DNA from: an uncultured Saprospiraceae bacterium
GTDB taxonomy: Bacteria; Bacteroidota; Bacteroidia; Chitinophagales; Saprospiraceae
NCBI GenBank assembly: GCA_937928045.1
Contig: CALFWO010000070.1
Coordinates: 60,385-124,384 of the forward strand
Direction: 5' to 3'
DNA length: 64,000 nucleotides
The notes below the pieces were generated by a model, which saw nothing but the letters and a program-made list of their open reading frames with translations, searched no databases and was not told the origin of the DNA. A program made the position numbers and the translations under genes. This document shows positions 26,816 to 34,334 of the stretch, piece after piece (position 1 is the first letter of the stretch; each line of letters opens with the position of its first letter).

Positions 26816-27778
26816 TTAGGTTGGTATTTCAAATAGTGCATCTACAAAATAGCCTCTGCCATCAATGAATTGTTCAGTCAGTTTGTAGCCTGCATTTTCA
26901 GCCAATTCCGAAATATCCTTTATGCTATATTTCTGACTTAATTCCATTCTGATAGTTTCCCAAGCTTCGAATTCGAAAGTTTGTTCTATTGCACCAATGG
27001 TCACCTTTTGTTTTTTTCTACTTACCAAATAGGAGCGAGCCGCACCAGTTTCGGGATTATATCTTTCCCAATGACTGAATTGATCAATATTAAAATCTGC
27101 ATCAAGCTCTACGTTAATTCGCGATAAAAGATTTATATTAAATGCTGCAGTAATGCCACTAGAATCATTGTAGGCATCCAAAATGGTTTGAGGATCTTTT
27201 TTTAAATCAAACCCAATCATCATGCTATCACCAGGGTTTAAGAACTCCTTAAGTTCTCCAATAAATTCTACTGCATGCTTCTTTTCTAAATTACCAATAT
27301 TTGCTCCAAGGAAAAGTAATACTCTTTTTCTATTTGCTGAATCAGGGAGTTTAACTAAGCTTTTAAAATAGTCTCCAGCTAAAGTGATTACTTTTAGTTT
27401 GGGTATTTCCTTTGCGAAATTTGATTGTAGCTCAGCTAAGATGTTAGAAGATATGTCAGAAGGAATATATCTGACATCCACGTTATTGTCCACTAGATTT
27501 TTCAACAAAAATTTAGTTTTGGATCCATCTCCGGCTCCAAGTTCAATAATATCTAAAGGTTGATTTCCGAAAGCGATTCTAATGTCGTCGGCCTGTTCAA
27601 AGAGAATTTCTTCTTCTGCGTTGGTCAAGTAATATTCCGGCATGGCCATGATCTTTTGAAATAGCCGATCACCTTCAGTATTATAGAAATACTTTGAACT
27701 TAGAAATTTTGGAGTTGTTCGTAACCCGGTTTCAACGTCAATAGCGAAATGGTCAATTGTTGTTTTTCTTGTACTCAA
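26816..27778 (-). CDS. egtD: L-histidine N(alpha)-methyltransferase EgtD
   Basis: The 320-residue protein matches the EgtD family: KYFYNTEGDRLFQKIMAMPE and YYLTNAEEEIL near the N-terminus, the SAM loop ELGAGDGSKT at about residues 80-89, and LFLGANIGNLEK, MIGFDLKKD and the C-terminal FEAWETIRMELSQKYS. EgtD trimethylates histidine to hercynine, the first step of ergothioneine synthesis. No ATG is available; TTG 27778 is the likely start, four bases after the egtB stop. The gene pair egtB-egtD is co-directional, so both enzymes come from one message. No egtC or egtE is in the window. Confidence 0.93.
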   Translation of the reverse strand: MSTRKTTIDHFAIDVETGLRTTPKFLSSKYFYNTEGDRLFQKIMAMPEYYLTNAEEEILFEQADDIRIAFGNQPLDIIELGAGDGSKTKFLLKNLVDNNVDVRYIPSDISSNILAELQSNFAKEIPKLKVITLAGDYFKSLVKLPDSANRKRVLLFLGANIGNLEKKHAVEFIGELKEFLNPGDSMMIGFDLKKDPQTILDAYNDSSGITAAFNINLLSRINVELDADFNIDQFSHWERYNPETGAARSYLVSRKKQKVTIGAIEQTFEFEAWETIRMELSQKYSIKDISELAENAGYKLTEQFIDGRGYFVDALFEIPT

Positions 27779-27782
27779 ATTT

Positions 27783-29057
27783 CTAGTTGTTTTTTACCAA
27801 TCTGATTCCCGTAATTTGCCAACGTTTATTGGTAGGAAAAAAATTTCGATAGGTTGATCTAATATGGGAAGTTGGTGTACCAAATGAACCTCCTCTCAAC
27901 ACCATTTGATTTACCATGAATTTGCCATTATATTCTCCTAGTGCTCCTTTGAATCTCGGATATCTAGGATAGGGTAGATAACTACTTGCAGTCCATTCCC
28001 AAGCATCTCCGAAGAATTGAAAATTCTTTGAATCTTCTTTTGAACTTGTACTTAAATTATTTTTCTCTAAAAAGTTAGCTGTATCTGGAATCTTAGGTTG
28101 TAAAATTTTGCAAGCAGTTTCCCATTCGAACTCAGTCGGAAGTCGCATTCCTCTCCAGGCAGCAAATGCATCAGCTTCAAAATAATTAATATGGGTTACT
28201 GGTGCATCAGGATCAAGATTTTGAAGCCCTCCTTTTAAATTGTATTCTTGCCAGTCGCCTTGATTTTTGAACCAATACATTGGCGCTTTTACCTCAATAT
28301 TTTTCGACCACTCCCATCCCTCGCTCAGCCAATATTCATGATTGTTATAGCCCCCAGCATCTATGAATTCTAAGTATTCACCATTCGTAACCATACTGTC
28401 AGCAATTGAAAATGCTTCTAGAAATACTTTGTGCGTGGACTGTTCGTTGTCCCAACAAAAATTTTCTCCTGAATGTCCAATACTGTATAGTCCTTCTTTA
28501 ATGGTATGAAAAGTTGTTTTGTTTTTAGCATTATTTGTTGGATTAGTCTTATCCGCTAAATATTTTGGGAAGGTAGGATTGCTTCCCAAAATATATTTGA
28601 TGTCCATGACTAACAATTCTTGATGTTGTTGCTCATGCTGAAGACCTACTTCCAAAAGTTTTTGAATTTCGGGTTTATTTGGATGTTCATCTAGAAGCAA
28701 TTGTTCCAAATGTTGATCAACATATTCTCGATAACCAAAAACAGTTTTGATTGATGGCCGAGTCATATTACCGCGTTGACTTCGATTGATCCGAGGACCC
28801 TGGCTCTCATAATACGAATTAAAAAACCAATTCAACTTTGTGTTAAAGATTTGATATTCTTTGGCAAATGGAACCAGAATGAAATTCTCAAAAAACCAGG
28901 TAGTGTGTCCCAAATGCCATTTTGGAGGACTGACATCTTCATGAGGCTGCACTGTATAATCTTCAGTTGTTAAAGGATGACAAAGGGACATTGTTTGCCT
29001 TCGGATTTCTTGAAATCGCGAAATTAAAATCGAGTCATCTACAGTGGTTGAGTTCAT
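27783..29057 (-). CDS. egtB: Ergothioneine biosynthesis sulfoxide synthase EgtB
   Basis: The 424-residue protein has an N-terminal DinB-like domain with iron ligands in KWHLGHTTWFFENFIL (about residues 46-61) and QHEQQHQELLVMDIKYI (about residues 139-155), which together give the three-histidine site. The C-terminal FGE-sulfatase domain has MRLPTEFEWETACK, GDAWEWTASSYLPYPRYPRF and GGSFGTPTSHIRSTYRNFF. EgtB is an iron and O2-dependent enzyme joining the sulfur donor (gamma-glutamylcysteine or cysteine, depending on type) to hercynine. The donor type cannot be settled by eye. It is the first gene of the egtBD pair. Confidence 0.95.
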   Translation of the reverse strand: MNSTTVDDSILISRFQEIRRQTMSLCHPLTTEDYTVQPHEDVSPPKWHLGHTTWFFENFILVPFAKEYQIFNTKLNWFFNSYYESQGPRINRSQRGNMTRPSIKTVFGYREYVDQHLEQLLLDEHPNKPEIQKLLEVGLQHEQQHQELLVMDIKYILGSNPTFPKYLADKTNPTNNAKNKTTFHTIKEGLYSIGHSGENFCWDNEQSTHKVFLEAFSIADSMVTNGEYLEFIDAGGYNNHEYWLSEGWEWSKNIEVKAPMYWFKNQGDWQEYNLKGGLQNLDPDAPVTHINYFEADAFAAWRGMRLPTEFEWETACKILQPKIPDTANFLEKNNLSTSSKEDSKNFQFFGDAWEWTASSYLPYPRYPRFKGALGEYNGKFMVNQMVLRGGSFGTPTSHIRSTYRNFFPTNKRWQITGIRLVKNN

Positions 29058-29149
29058 TTTTTAAATAGGTTAGGTGGTTCTAATTACTTCACAAAATATT
29101 GATAAAAAGTTAAAAGCTTGCATGATAGTACTCACCGGAAACTTCCCAA

Positions 29150-29575
29150 CTATTGATTACGAAGTTCTAAAACGACTTCAGTGTCTTTGGTAAGCTCAAA
29201 GTTGCATTCTTTCCATTTTGGTTTTCTCATTAGAAAACCTGGATCCGGATAAAACCCGTAAGCTTCTTTGGGCCAACCAACCCAAGAAAAATCCATTTTA
29301 CGATTGCCGTTTTTATCGATAAGAACAGCTGCACTATAGTTGCCTGGGGGAAGATTATCCCACTTACAAATCGTCGTGTTGCCCTCAATTTTTAGTTGAC
29401 AATGTCGGAACATGCCGTCTTCTTCTAGGTAAAGATCTGGACCATTGTACAATCCAAGTAAAACCTCACCTTGATTCGTTTCGGTAGAAATTGAAATGCT
29501 AAGACTGTATTGTGATTGCCCATAATTATGGGAAGCAACAAAAAGTAGGCAAATACAAAATACTTTGATATTCAT
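29150..29575 (-). CDS. DUF2141 family secreted protein, copy 2
   Basis: The 141-residue protein has a cleavable signal peptide (MNIKVFCICLLFVASHNYGQ) and the DUF2141 core: VLLGLYNGPDLYLEEDGMF, CKWDNLPPGNYSAAVLIDKN, GNRKMDFSWVGWPKEAYGFY and PDPGFLMRKPKWKECNFEL. The domain is a small beta sandwich of unknown function found mostly in Bacteroidota and Proteobacteria. It is a clear paralogue of the next gene upstream (29631-30053), from which 55 bp separate it, so the two arose by tandem duplication. Expected in the periplasm or secreted. Confidence 0.82.
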   Translation of the reverse strand: MNIKVFCICLLFVASHNYGQSQYSLSISISTETNQGEVLLGLYNGPDLYLEEDGMFRHCQLKIEGNTTICKWDNLPPGNYSAAVLIDKNGNRKMDFSWVGWPKEAYGFYPDPGFLMRKPKWKECNFELTKDTEVVLELRNQ

Positions 29576-29630
29576 ATATACTGAAACACAAATTGGGAAT
29601 TTTGTTCAAATCACAGGTAAGAAAATGAAT

Positions 29631-30053
29631 TTATTTGGCACTCATGGTAAGTCGTAAATTTTCTTTTAATTCAAAACTGCAATCTTCAAACTTTGGAACT
29701 CTCAGTAAAAAGCCAGGATCGGGGAAAAATCCATATTGTTCACTAGGAAAACCAATAAAATTTACATCCATTTGTTCATTGTCGTTCAAGTCATTCATGT
29801 AGGCAAGACTGTAAATTCCTGGCGGAATAGAATCCCATTTACATACCACCATGTTGTTTTTGACATCTTCAACGCAGTATTCAAAGAGGCCTTCACGTAC
29901 TAGGAAATTATCAGGATCATTGTAGATTCCGAGGCGTAGAACTCCAGAATTATCTAGATTGTCAATGACAACTTCTAGGCTATACTGGGCATTCATTGAG
30001 TTTGAATGCAGGCCGATGATAAGGAGAAGTATGGAAAAAATTTTGACAGTCAT
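29631..30053 (-). CDS. DUF2141 family secreted protein, copy 1
   Basis: The frame can be extended one codon to a TTG at 30056, but ATG 30053 is the better start (140 residues). A signal peptide (MTVKIFSILLLIIGLHSNSM) ends at NAQ. The core matches copy 2: VLRLGIYNDPDNFLVREGLF, CKWDSIPPGIYSLAYMNDLN, DNEQMDVNFIGFPSEQYGFF and PDPGFLLRVPKFEDCSFEL. An 8-bp hairpin (30057-30082) lies immediately upstream of the start. The pair lies downstream of the PDZ gene but behind a terminator-like hairpin, so it is probably transcribed separately. Confidence 0.82.
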   Translation of the reverse strand: MTVKIFSILLLIIGLHSNSMNAQYSLEVVIDNLDNSGVLRLGIYNDPDNFLVREGLFEYCVEDVKNNMVVCKWDSIPPGIYSLAYMNDLNDNEQMDVNFIGFPSEQYGFFPDPGFLLRVPKFEDCSFELKENLRLTMSAK

Positions 30054-30056
30054 CAA

Positions 30057-30082
30057 TTCTAAGCTTAATCTTATGCTTAGAA
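30057..30082. promoter_or_regulatory. Inverted repeat just upstream of DUF2141 copy 1
   Basis: TTCTAAGC (30057-30064) and GCTTAGAA (30075-30082) are perfect inverted arms with a 10-base spacer. They lie four bases before the start codon on the minus strand, so the hairpin could occlude initiation or be a protein-binding site. No function is established. Confidence 0.35.
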
Positions 30083-30116
30083 CCCGTATTGCCCCAAATT
30101 GTTTTTACAAAAATGT

Positions 30117-30159
30117 AGCCCAAAGGACCTGTTGATGTTTTTAACAAATTCTTTGGGCT
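30117..30159 (-). terminator. Terminator-like hairpin after the PDZ gene
   Basis: AGCCCAAAG (30117-30125) is complementary to CTTTGGGCT (30151-30159). Read on the minus strand the stem is followed by ACATTTTTG, a weak U-rich tail, 16-58 bases after the PDZ gene stop. The long loop (25 bases) lowers confidence. Confidence 0.4.
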
Positions 30160-30174
30160 GCTAAGGTCCAAAAG

Positions 30175-31782
30175 TTAGTGTTCTGGCTGAATTATTAGTT
30201 TTTCAATTAAAATTTCACCTTCATTTTCGATTTTTATCAAAATCGTACCATCAGCGAATTCTGATAGGTTTATTTGATCGTCTATCGCTCCTTGGAAGTT
30301 ATTTATATTTTTTTGGTACAATATCTTACCAGATATATCAGAAATTGATATGTTTAGTTGGCCAGGTTTTCCATTGTACGCGAGATTAAACTCGCCTTTT
30401 GTCGGATTAGGGTAAACACGAAGAGATGAGTTATAGTCTTCAGCCATTCCGATCAGTTCAGTTTCTATATCTATAATTTCTTCAACCTCTTTTCCTTCTG
30501 GACAATCGTTAAAGGAAGATCTAATTTTTATCTTTTTACCATTTCTATTGATCAAAAGTTTGAATCGATCTCCGGTATCGTGGCGATCTCTTATGGTAAT
30601 TAGTTCCTTGTGGTCTGAAATTTTTTGACCATCCATTTCCAAAACGATATCTCCCGGTAAAAGACCTTCTCTTTCTGCTGGCGTGTTCTTAATTATACTT
30701 AATATTTCAAGTCCTCCAATTTCTGATAGATCTCTTTTGGAGGAAAATCCTATGAAAGGTTTACAAGGATCACGTTTAGTTTTTCTGAAATTTTTATGAT
30801 GATGCTTGCGATCCCAATTTCCATAGTAAGGTCTTTTTCCCGTAGGTTTTCCATTGCTATCCAGGCCTCGTAAAAACAATTCTTCCTTGGACAATTGTTT
30901 AAAGTCAAACTCTTTCTTGGGGCGTTCGCCTAATTTTATTGAAATTGTCTTTTCTTCATCAGACCGAATCACCTTGACGTTCACCACATCGCCGATCTTT
31001 TTTGTCTTTATGAGATTCGTAACATCGTCAATATCGTCTATAGTTACATCATCAATACTGAATAAGACATCTCCTTTCAAGATTCCTGCATTTTCAGCCG
31101 GAGAATTAGGGACAGGATCTAAGGTAATTATAGTCGTTGAAATTATATCTCCACCACCATGGTCATCTTTATCCACATTTATATTCATCATTATTCCCAA
31201 GAAAGGTTTATTCGAGTCCGCAATGCGGATATCTTCAACCTCCACTTCAATCTCCTCATTACCTGAGTCAAGTACGATTATACGATGCTCACCATCATTG
31301 ATTTCTTCGAAGTGTTCCGCCGAGTTATCAATTTTAATAACTTTTTCAACTCCATCTTGAGTTATAGTAATTATTTTTTCACCATTTTGATGGTTAACAT
31401 TTACATCTATGTTTCCTTCATTAGTACTAATACCATCACCATCAAACTGGTATATTCGAATGTCTTCAATATTTGAATCTTGGTTTTCGAGTTTTATCCG
31501 CTCTCCTTTTTTGGTTATCCAGATGTTTGCATTCTCACTATCCTTAATCACTTCTACCTTTTCTACTTGATCATTGTTTAGATCGATTTCTTTTAGACGC
31601 GTATCTACTTCATCTCCTTTAAGAATTATTTTTTCTACCGTTTCATTCCCTTGCTCATCAATGGTTTTTTTTATGATAGTCGCCTTTTTAACAACATTTT
31701 TTTCCGTATCCTGAGCAATTGCAGAAATAGAAAAGAATAAACTTAGCAAGAGCGCTGGGAGAATATATTTGAAATTCATCAT
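30175..31782 (-). CDS. Secreted double-PDZ protein with T9SS type A sorting domain
   Basis: The 535-residue protein has a signal peptide (ILPALLLSLFFSISAIAQ). An acidic, repetitive beta region follows (about 30-190). The first PDZ domain (about 195-295) contains PVPNSPAENAGILKGDVLFS. The second (about 350-430) contains NTPAEREGLLPGDIVLEMDG. The C-terminal sorting domain has RVYPNPTKGEFNLAYNG and ILIEKLIIQPEH. No protease domain is visible, so it is a binding or scaffold protein exported by type IX secretion. It is third in the minus-strand BlaI - M56 - PDZ operon, 79 bp after the M56 gene, which suggests it is a target or partner of that signalling pair. Start may be at either of two adjacent ATGs. 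Confidence 0.88.
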   Translation of the reverse strand: MMNFKYILPALLLSLFFSISAIAQDTEKNVVKKATIIKKTIDEQGNETVEKIILKGDEVDTRLKEIDLNNDQVEKVEVIKDSENANIWITKKGERIKLENQDSNIEDIRIYQFDGDGISTNEGNIDVNVNHQNGEKIITITQDGVEKVIKIDNSAEHFEEINDGEHRIIVLDSGNEEIEVEVEDIRIADSNKPFLGIMMNINVDKDDHGGGDIISTTIITLDPVPNSPAENAGILKGDVLFSIDDVTIDDIDDVTNLIKTKKIGDVVNVKVIRSDEEKTISIKLGERPKKEFDFKQLSKEELFLRGLDSNGKPTGKRPYYGNWDRKHHHKNFRKTKRDPCKPFIGFSSKRDLSEIGGLEILSIIKNTPAEREGLLPGDIVLEMDGQKISDHKELITIRDRHDTGDRFKLLINRNGKKIKIRSSFNDCPEGKEVEEIIDIETELIGMAEDYNSSLRVYPNPTKGEFNLAYNGKPGQLNISISDISGKILYQKNINNFQGAIDDQINLSEFADGTILIKIENEGEILIEKLIIQPEH

Positions 31783-31861
31783 ATTTTGTTTATTTGATAA
31801 CCAATGTAAATCCTTTAAAGGTATTTTGAAAATTTTGACTGGAGATTAACATTTAGCCTGT

Positions 31862-33739
31862 TTACTTGGTTTTCATTTTTCGCTTTCTTTTATTAGCTTT
31901 TTTCTTTTCTTTTAACAACTTAAGATTTTCAAGCGCTCTTTCTTCTTGGAGTTTTTGCTTTTGTTCAATTCTTTCCTGTAGTTGTTCTCGTTTAAGATTT
32001 AATGATTCTTGCTCACTATTTTGTTGTTCTATTATCGAGTTAATATAGTTTTCTACTTGTTCCTCTTGAAGTGCTATTCGTTCTTCAATTAGCATCATAT
32101 GCTCTTCTAGCTGAATTTCTAATTCGTTTAATTTCACTTCTTTTAGTTCCATCATTTGATCTATTTTCTCCGATTGAATAATGCTGATTTCTTCGAGCCA
32201 ATCGTCTAATTGATCTTGGTCAATAACATCTGAATGTTCAAAGTTGAACACCCACAAAGAGTCGGTATTGGTTTTGAATTGGTCAAAGTCTAATTGAAGG
32301 TTATCAAAGTCAAACAGGCCAAATTTTGGAAATTCAATAACGGGTGGTGCTGGCGGCGGCGGCGGCGGTGGTGGAACCATATCTGTTGGGAAAGCTGGAG
32401 GTGCTGGGGGTACTGGCGGAATAGTAATTTCATCTCTGATGGCTTCCACCTCAGATTGATAATTTTCATATTCCGACGCAGGGATAACTTTTCCATTTAT
32501 TTTAAGAAAAGTTATTTTACCATCACGCATTTTGATGTTTGTTCTTTTGCGATCTGTTCTGTATTCAAAAGTTGAAGATTGTTTTTTATTTGGAATCGTG
32601 TCAGTTGGGGAACTGAGGTTTGAATTTGTTTTTTTTAGGTTCTTTGGTTTAAGATTAATTTCAGTCAGTTCATCCGAATTATTTTCATCTTTCTTCATAT
32701 TAATCGATGCGGTCTCTTCGTTGTCTGGCATTGATGTGATCTCTGAAACAGACGGATATTTTTGATTGGCGTATACAGAAGTAATTAATAGGAATGTGGC
32801 TAATAGACCAACTCCTAAGTAGCCGAGCAATTTTCTTTTAGTTCTTTTCATTGGATAGGGTTTTTGAAGGATTTTAAATATTCTTTTTGAAAAGTGATTT
32901 TTGTTACCAGAAAAGGCTAATGTCAACTGATAAGTGTCATGTAGATGTTCTTGCATGCGAACCAATGTCTTTGCATATAAGAATCGATTGTCTAATATTC
33001 TAATGGCTTCTTGATCGCATCGTTCTTCTCTTAGTTCATTAATTTCTTTTGATAACCACCAAACGATAGGATGAAAATAAAACATGGCCTCTATGAATGA
33101 AAAGAAGAGATTCCATAAATAATCGTCGAACTTGATATGTGCTAATTCATGTGCTAAGATTGCTTCAACTTCTTTGAATTCCAACTGATTCAATAATCCA
33201 ATTGGAAAAATAATTATTGGCTTAAGGTATCCTGTGGTAAATGGAACCAACGTTTCAGTCGAGGAAAGAAATTGAATGTTTCTTTCAATATTCAGTTTAC
33301 GGGATAGTTCGACAATTAGTGTATTCCATTGTTCTACAATTGGAGTGGAATTTTTCTTGAGACCAACAATTTGAACATAGCCAGTTAACAATTTGATGAG
33401 AAAGAAAACCGTTCCGACAAACCAAGCTATTCCAATAATGGGTAGCCACGGAATGCCAACACTTCCTTGATTGAGATTTAGTTGCAGTTGATCCAGTAAT
33501 GCATATTCCAATCCTATAGTGGCTGAAGAAGTTTCAAGAATTACCAAAAATGTAGAAATCGAAAATAGAAATTGTGCCATCAAAGCGCAAATGGCTAATC
33601 GAAATTTAAAATCAGCTTGCCGCTTATAAAACAATTGTTTAGCAAGGAAATAAATTGTTCCAACTAGAATTCCTTGCCATAGAGAGTGTAGCAGCGTCAA
33701 CCCTAAAGTGTTAAAATAAATATTGTTAATTAAATCCAT
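31862..33739 (-). CDS. M56-family (BlaR1-like) membrane metallopeptidase
   Basis: The 625-residue protein has several membrane helices in the first 130 residues and another near 305-325 (LLGYLGVGLLATFLLITSVY). The zinc site HELAH is in VEAILAHELAHIKFDDYLWN at about residue 190, with the following Glu-rich EINELREERCDQEAI helix of the M56 family. Unlike BlaR1 it has no penicillin-binding sensor. The outer part is a Ser/Thr/Lys linker, a proline run (PPPPPPPPAPP near residue 470) and a long Glu/Gln/Leu/Lys coiled coil to the end. The gene follows blaI by 16 bp. It probably senses an extracytoplasmic signal and leads to BlaI inactivation by proteolysis. Confidence 0.9.
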   Translation of the reverse strand: MDLINNIYFNTLGLTLLHSLWQGILVGTIYFLAKQLFYKRQADFKFRLAICALMAQFLFSISTFLVILETSSATIGLEYALLDQLQLNLNQGSVGIPWLPIIGIAWFVGTVFFLIKLLTGYVQIVGLKKNSTPIVEQWNTLIVELSRKLNIERNIQFLSSTETLVPFTTGYLKPIIIFPIGLLNQLEFKEVEAILAHELAHIKFDDYLWNLFFSFIEAMFYFHPIVWWLSKEINELREERCDQEAIRILDNRFLYAKTLVRMQEHLHDTYQLTLAFSGNKNHFSKRIFKILQKPYPMKRTKRKLLGYLGVGLLATFLLITSVYANQKYPSVSEITSMPDNEETASINMKKDENNSDELTEINLKPKNLKKTNSNLSSPTDTIPNKKQSSTFEYRTDRKRTNIKMRDGKITFLKINGKVIPASEYENYQSEVEAIRDEITIPPVPPAPPAFPTDMVPPPPPPPPAPPVIEFPKFGLFDFDNLQLDFDQFKTNTDSLWVFNFEHSDVIDQDQLDDWLEEISIIQSEKIDQMMELKEVKLNELEIQLEEHMMLIEERIALQEEQVENYINSIIEQQNSEQESLNLKREQLQERIEQKQKLQEERALENLKLLKEKKKANKRKRKMKTK

Positions 33740-33755
33740 TGTGATAAGTTTAGAA

Positions 33756-34145
33756 TTATTGCTTGTTTTCTATTTTTTTAATCAATGCCTTAATTTGATC
33801 GAGTTCTTCTCGTGAAGTTTTATTGTCACCAAGAATTTGCATAACAAGTTTTGACTTGGATCCTCGAAAAGCCCCTTTTAAAAGATCAGCAACCATGCGC
33901 TTTTGATTTTGCGTTTCTTTCAATGCAGCAGTATATATATGCGTTCGGTTTGATGTATCTCGAAATGCAAGTGATTTGTCAACCATAATTTGCATTAATT
34001 TTAAGGTTGTAGTATAACCTACTTCTTCAGATGGATGCAAAACTTCGTGGACTTCTCTGACTGTAGAAGGACCTCTTTCCCAAAGCACGCCAAGAATGTT
34101 TAGTTCAGCTTCTGTGGGTCTTTTTTTATTGGATTCTTTCTTCAT
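33756..34145 (-). CDS. BlaI/MecI/CopY-family transcriptional repressor
   Basis: The 129-residue winged-helix protein opens with RPTEAELNILGVLWERGPST, and VREVHEVLHPSEEVGYTTTL supplies the recognition helix, followed by KLMQIMVDKSLAF and a C-terminal dimerisation helix region. Proteins of this family dimerise on short palindromes and are cleaved or displaced after the M56 partner is activated. Here three palindromes TACGAA-N4-TTCGTA lie on its own promoter (34155-34233), consistent with autorepression of the whole operon. First gene of the operon with the M56 and PDZ genes. Confidence 0.95.
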   Translation of the reverse strand: MKKESNKKRPTEAELNILGVLWERGPSTVREVHEVLHPSEEVGYTTTLKLMQIMVDKSLAFRDTSNRTHIYTAALKETQNQKRMVADLLKGAFRGSKSKLVMQILGDNKTSREELDQIKALIKKIENKQ

Positions 34146-34154
34146 AATTTTGGA

Positions 34155-34170
34155 TACGAATGTTTTCGTA
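34155..34170. promoter_or_regulatory. BlaI operator 1 (TACGAA-N4-TTCGTA)
   Basis: Perfect palindrome with spacer TGTT. It lies 10-25 bases upstream of the blaI ATG and overlaps the transcription start predicted from the -7 element at 34174-34181, so a bound repressor would block initiation. Confidence 0.7.
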
Positions 34171-34173
34171 GGT

Positions 34174-34204
34174 TAAAGATATACGATGACCTTCGTAGTT
34201 GCAA
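34174..34204 (-). promoter_or_regulatory. Promoter of the blaI - M56 - PDZ operon
   Basis: On the minus strand a -33 TTG (34204-34202) is followed by exactly 20 bases and then TATCTTTA (34181-34174), close to the Bacteroidota -7 consensus TAnnTTTG. The spacing matches the known 19-21 base optimum. The middle BlaI operator fills the spacer between the two elements. Confidence 0.55.
34182..34197. promoter_or_regulatory. BlaI operator 2 (one mismatch)
   Basis: TACGAT-GACC-TTCGTA differs from the palindrome of operators 1 and 3 at a single base. It occupies the spacer between the -33 and -7 elements, 27 bases from operator 1 and 30 from operator 3 (start to start), near three helical turns each. 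Confidence 0.65.
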
Positions 34205-34205
34205 C

Positions 34206-34233
34206 TTTTAATACGAATAGTTTCGTATTAAAA
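34206..34233. promoter_or_regulatory. BlaI operator 3, extended palindrome
   Basis: TTTTAATACGAA and TTCGTATTAAAA are perfect 12-base inverted arms around TAGT, with the TACGAA-N4-TTCGTA core at 34212-34227. It lies just upstream of the -33 element of the blaI promoter and could also affect the divergent lipoprotein gene at 34335. Confidence 0.7.
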
Positions 34234-34334
34234 TAGGAACTTTAACATTTGAAACTCCAATGGCTTGAGATAGCTAGACTTTATTGTAAATAAAGCTTAA
34301 TATCGCTTCATATTAATTTTGAAAAAACTCAATA

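Noticed and set aside
30854..31360. A 168-codon plus-strand frame opposite the PDZ gene
   Set aside because: Serine/isoleucine-rich shadow of the acidic PDZ protein; no start context, no domain, and the opposite strand has clear PDZ and sorting-domain motifs.
32290..32575. Frames on both strands full of Trp/Arg or His/Arg near 32,350
   Set aside because: They arise from the GGC/GGT-rich DNA that encodes the proline run of the M56 protein.
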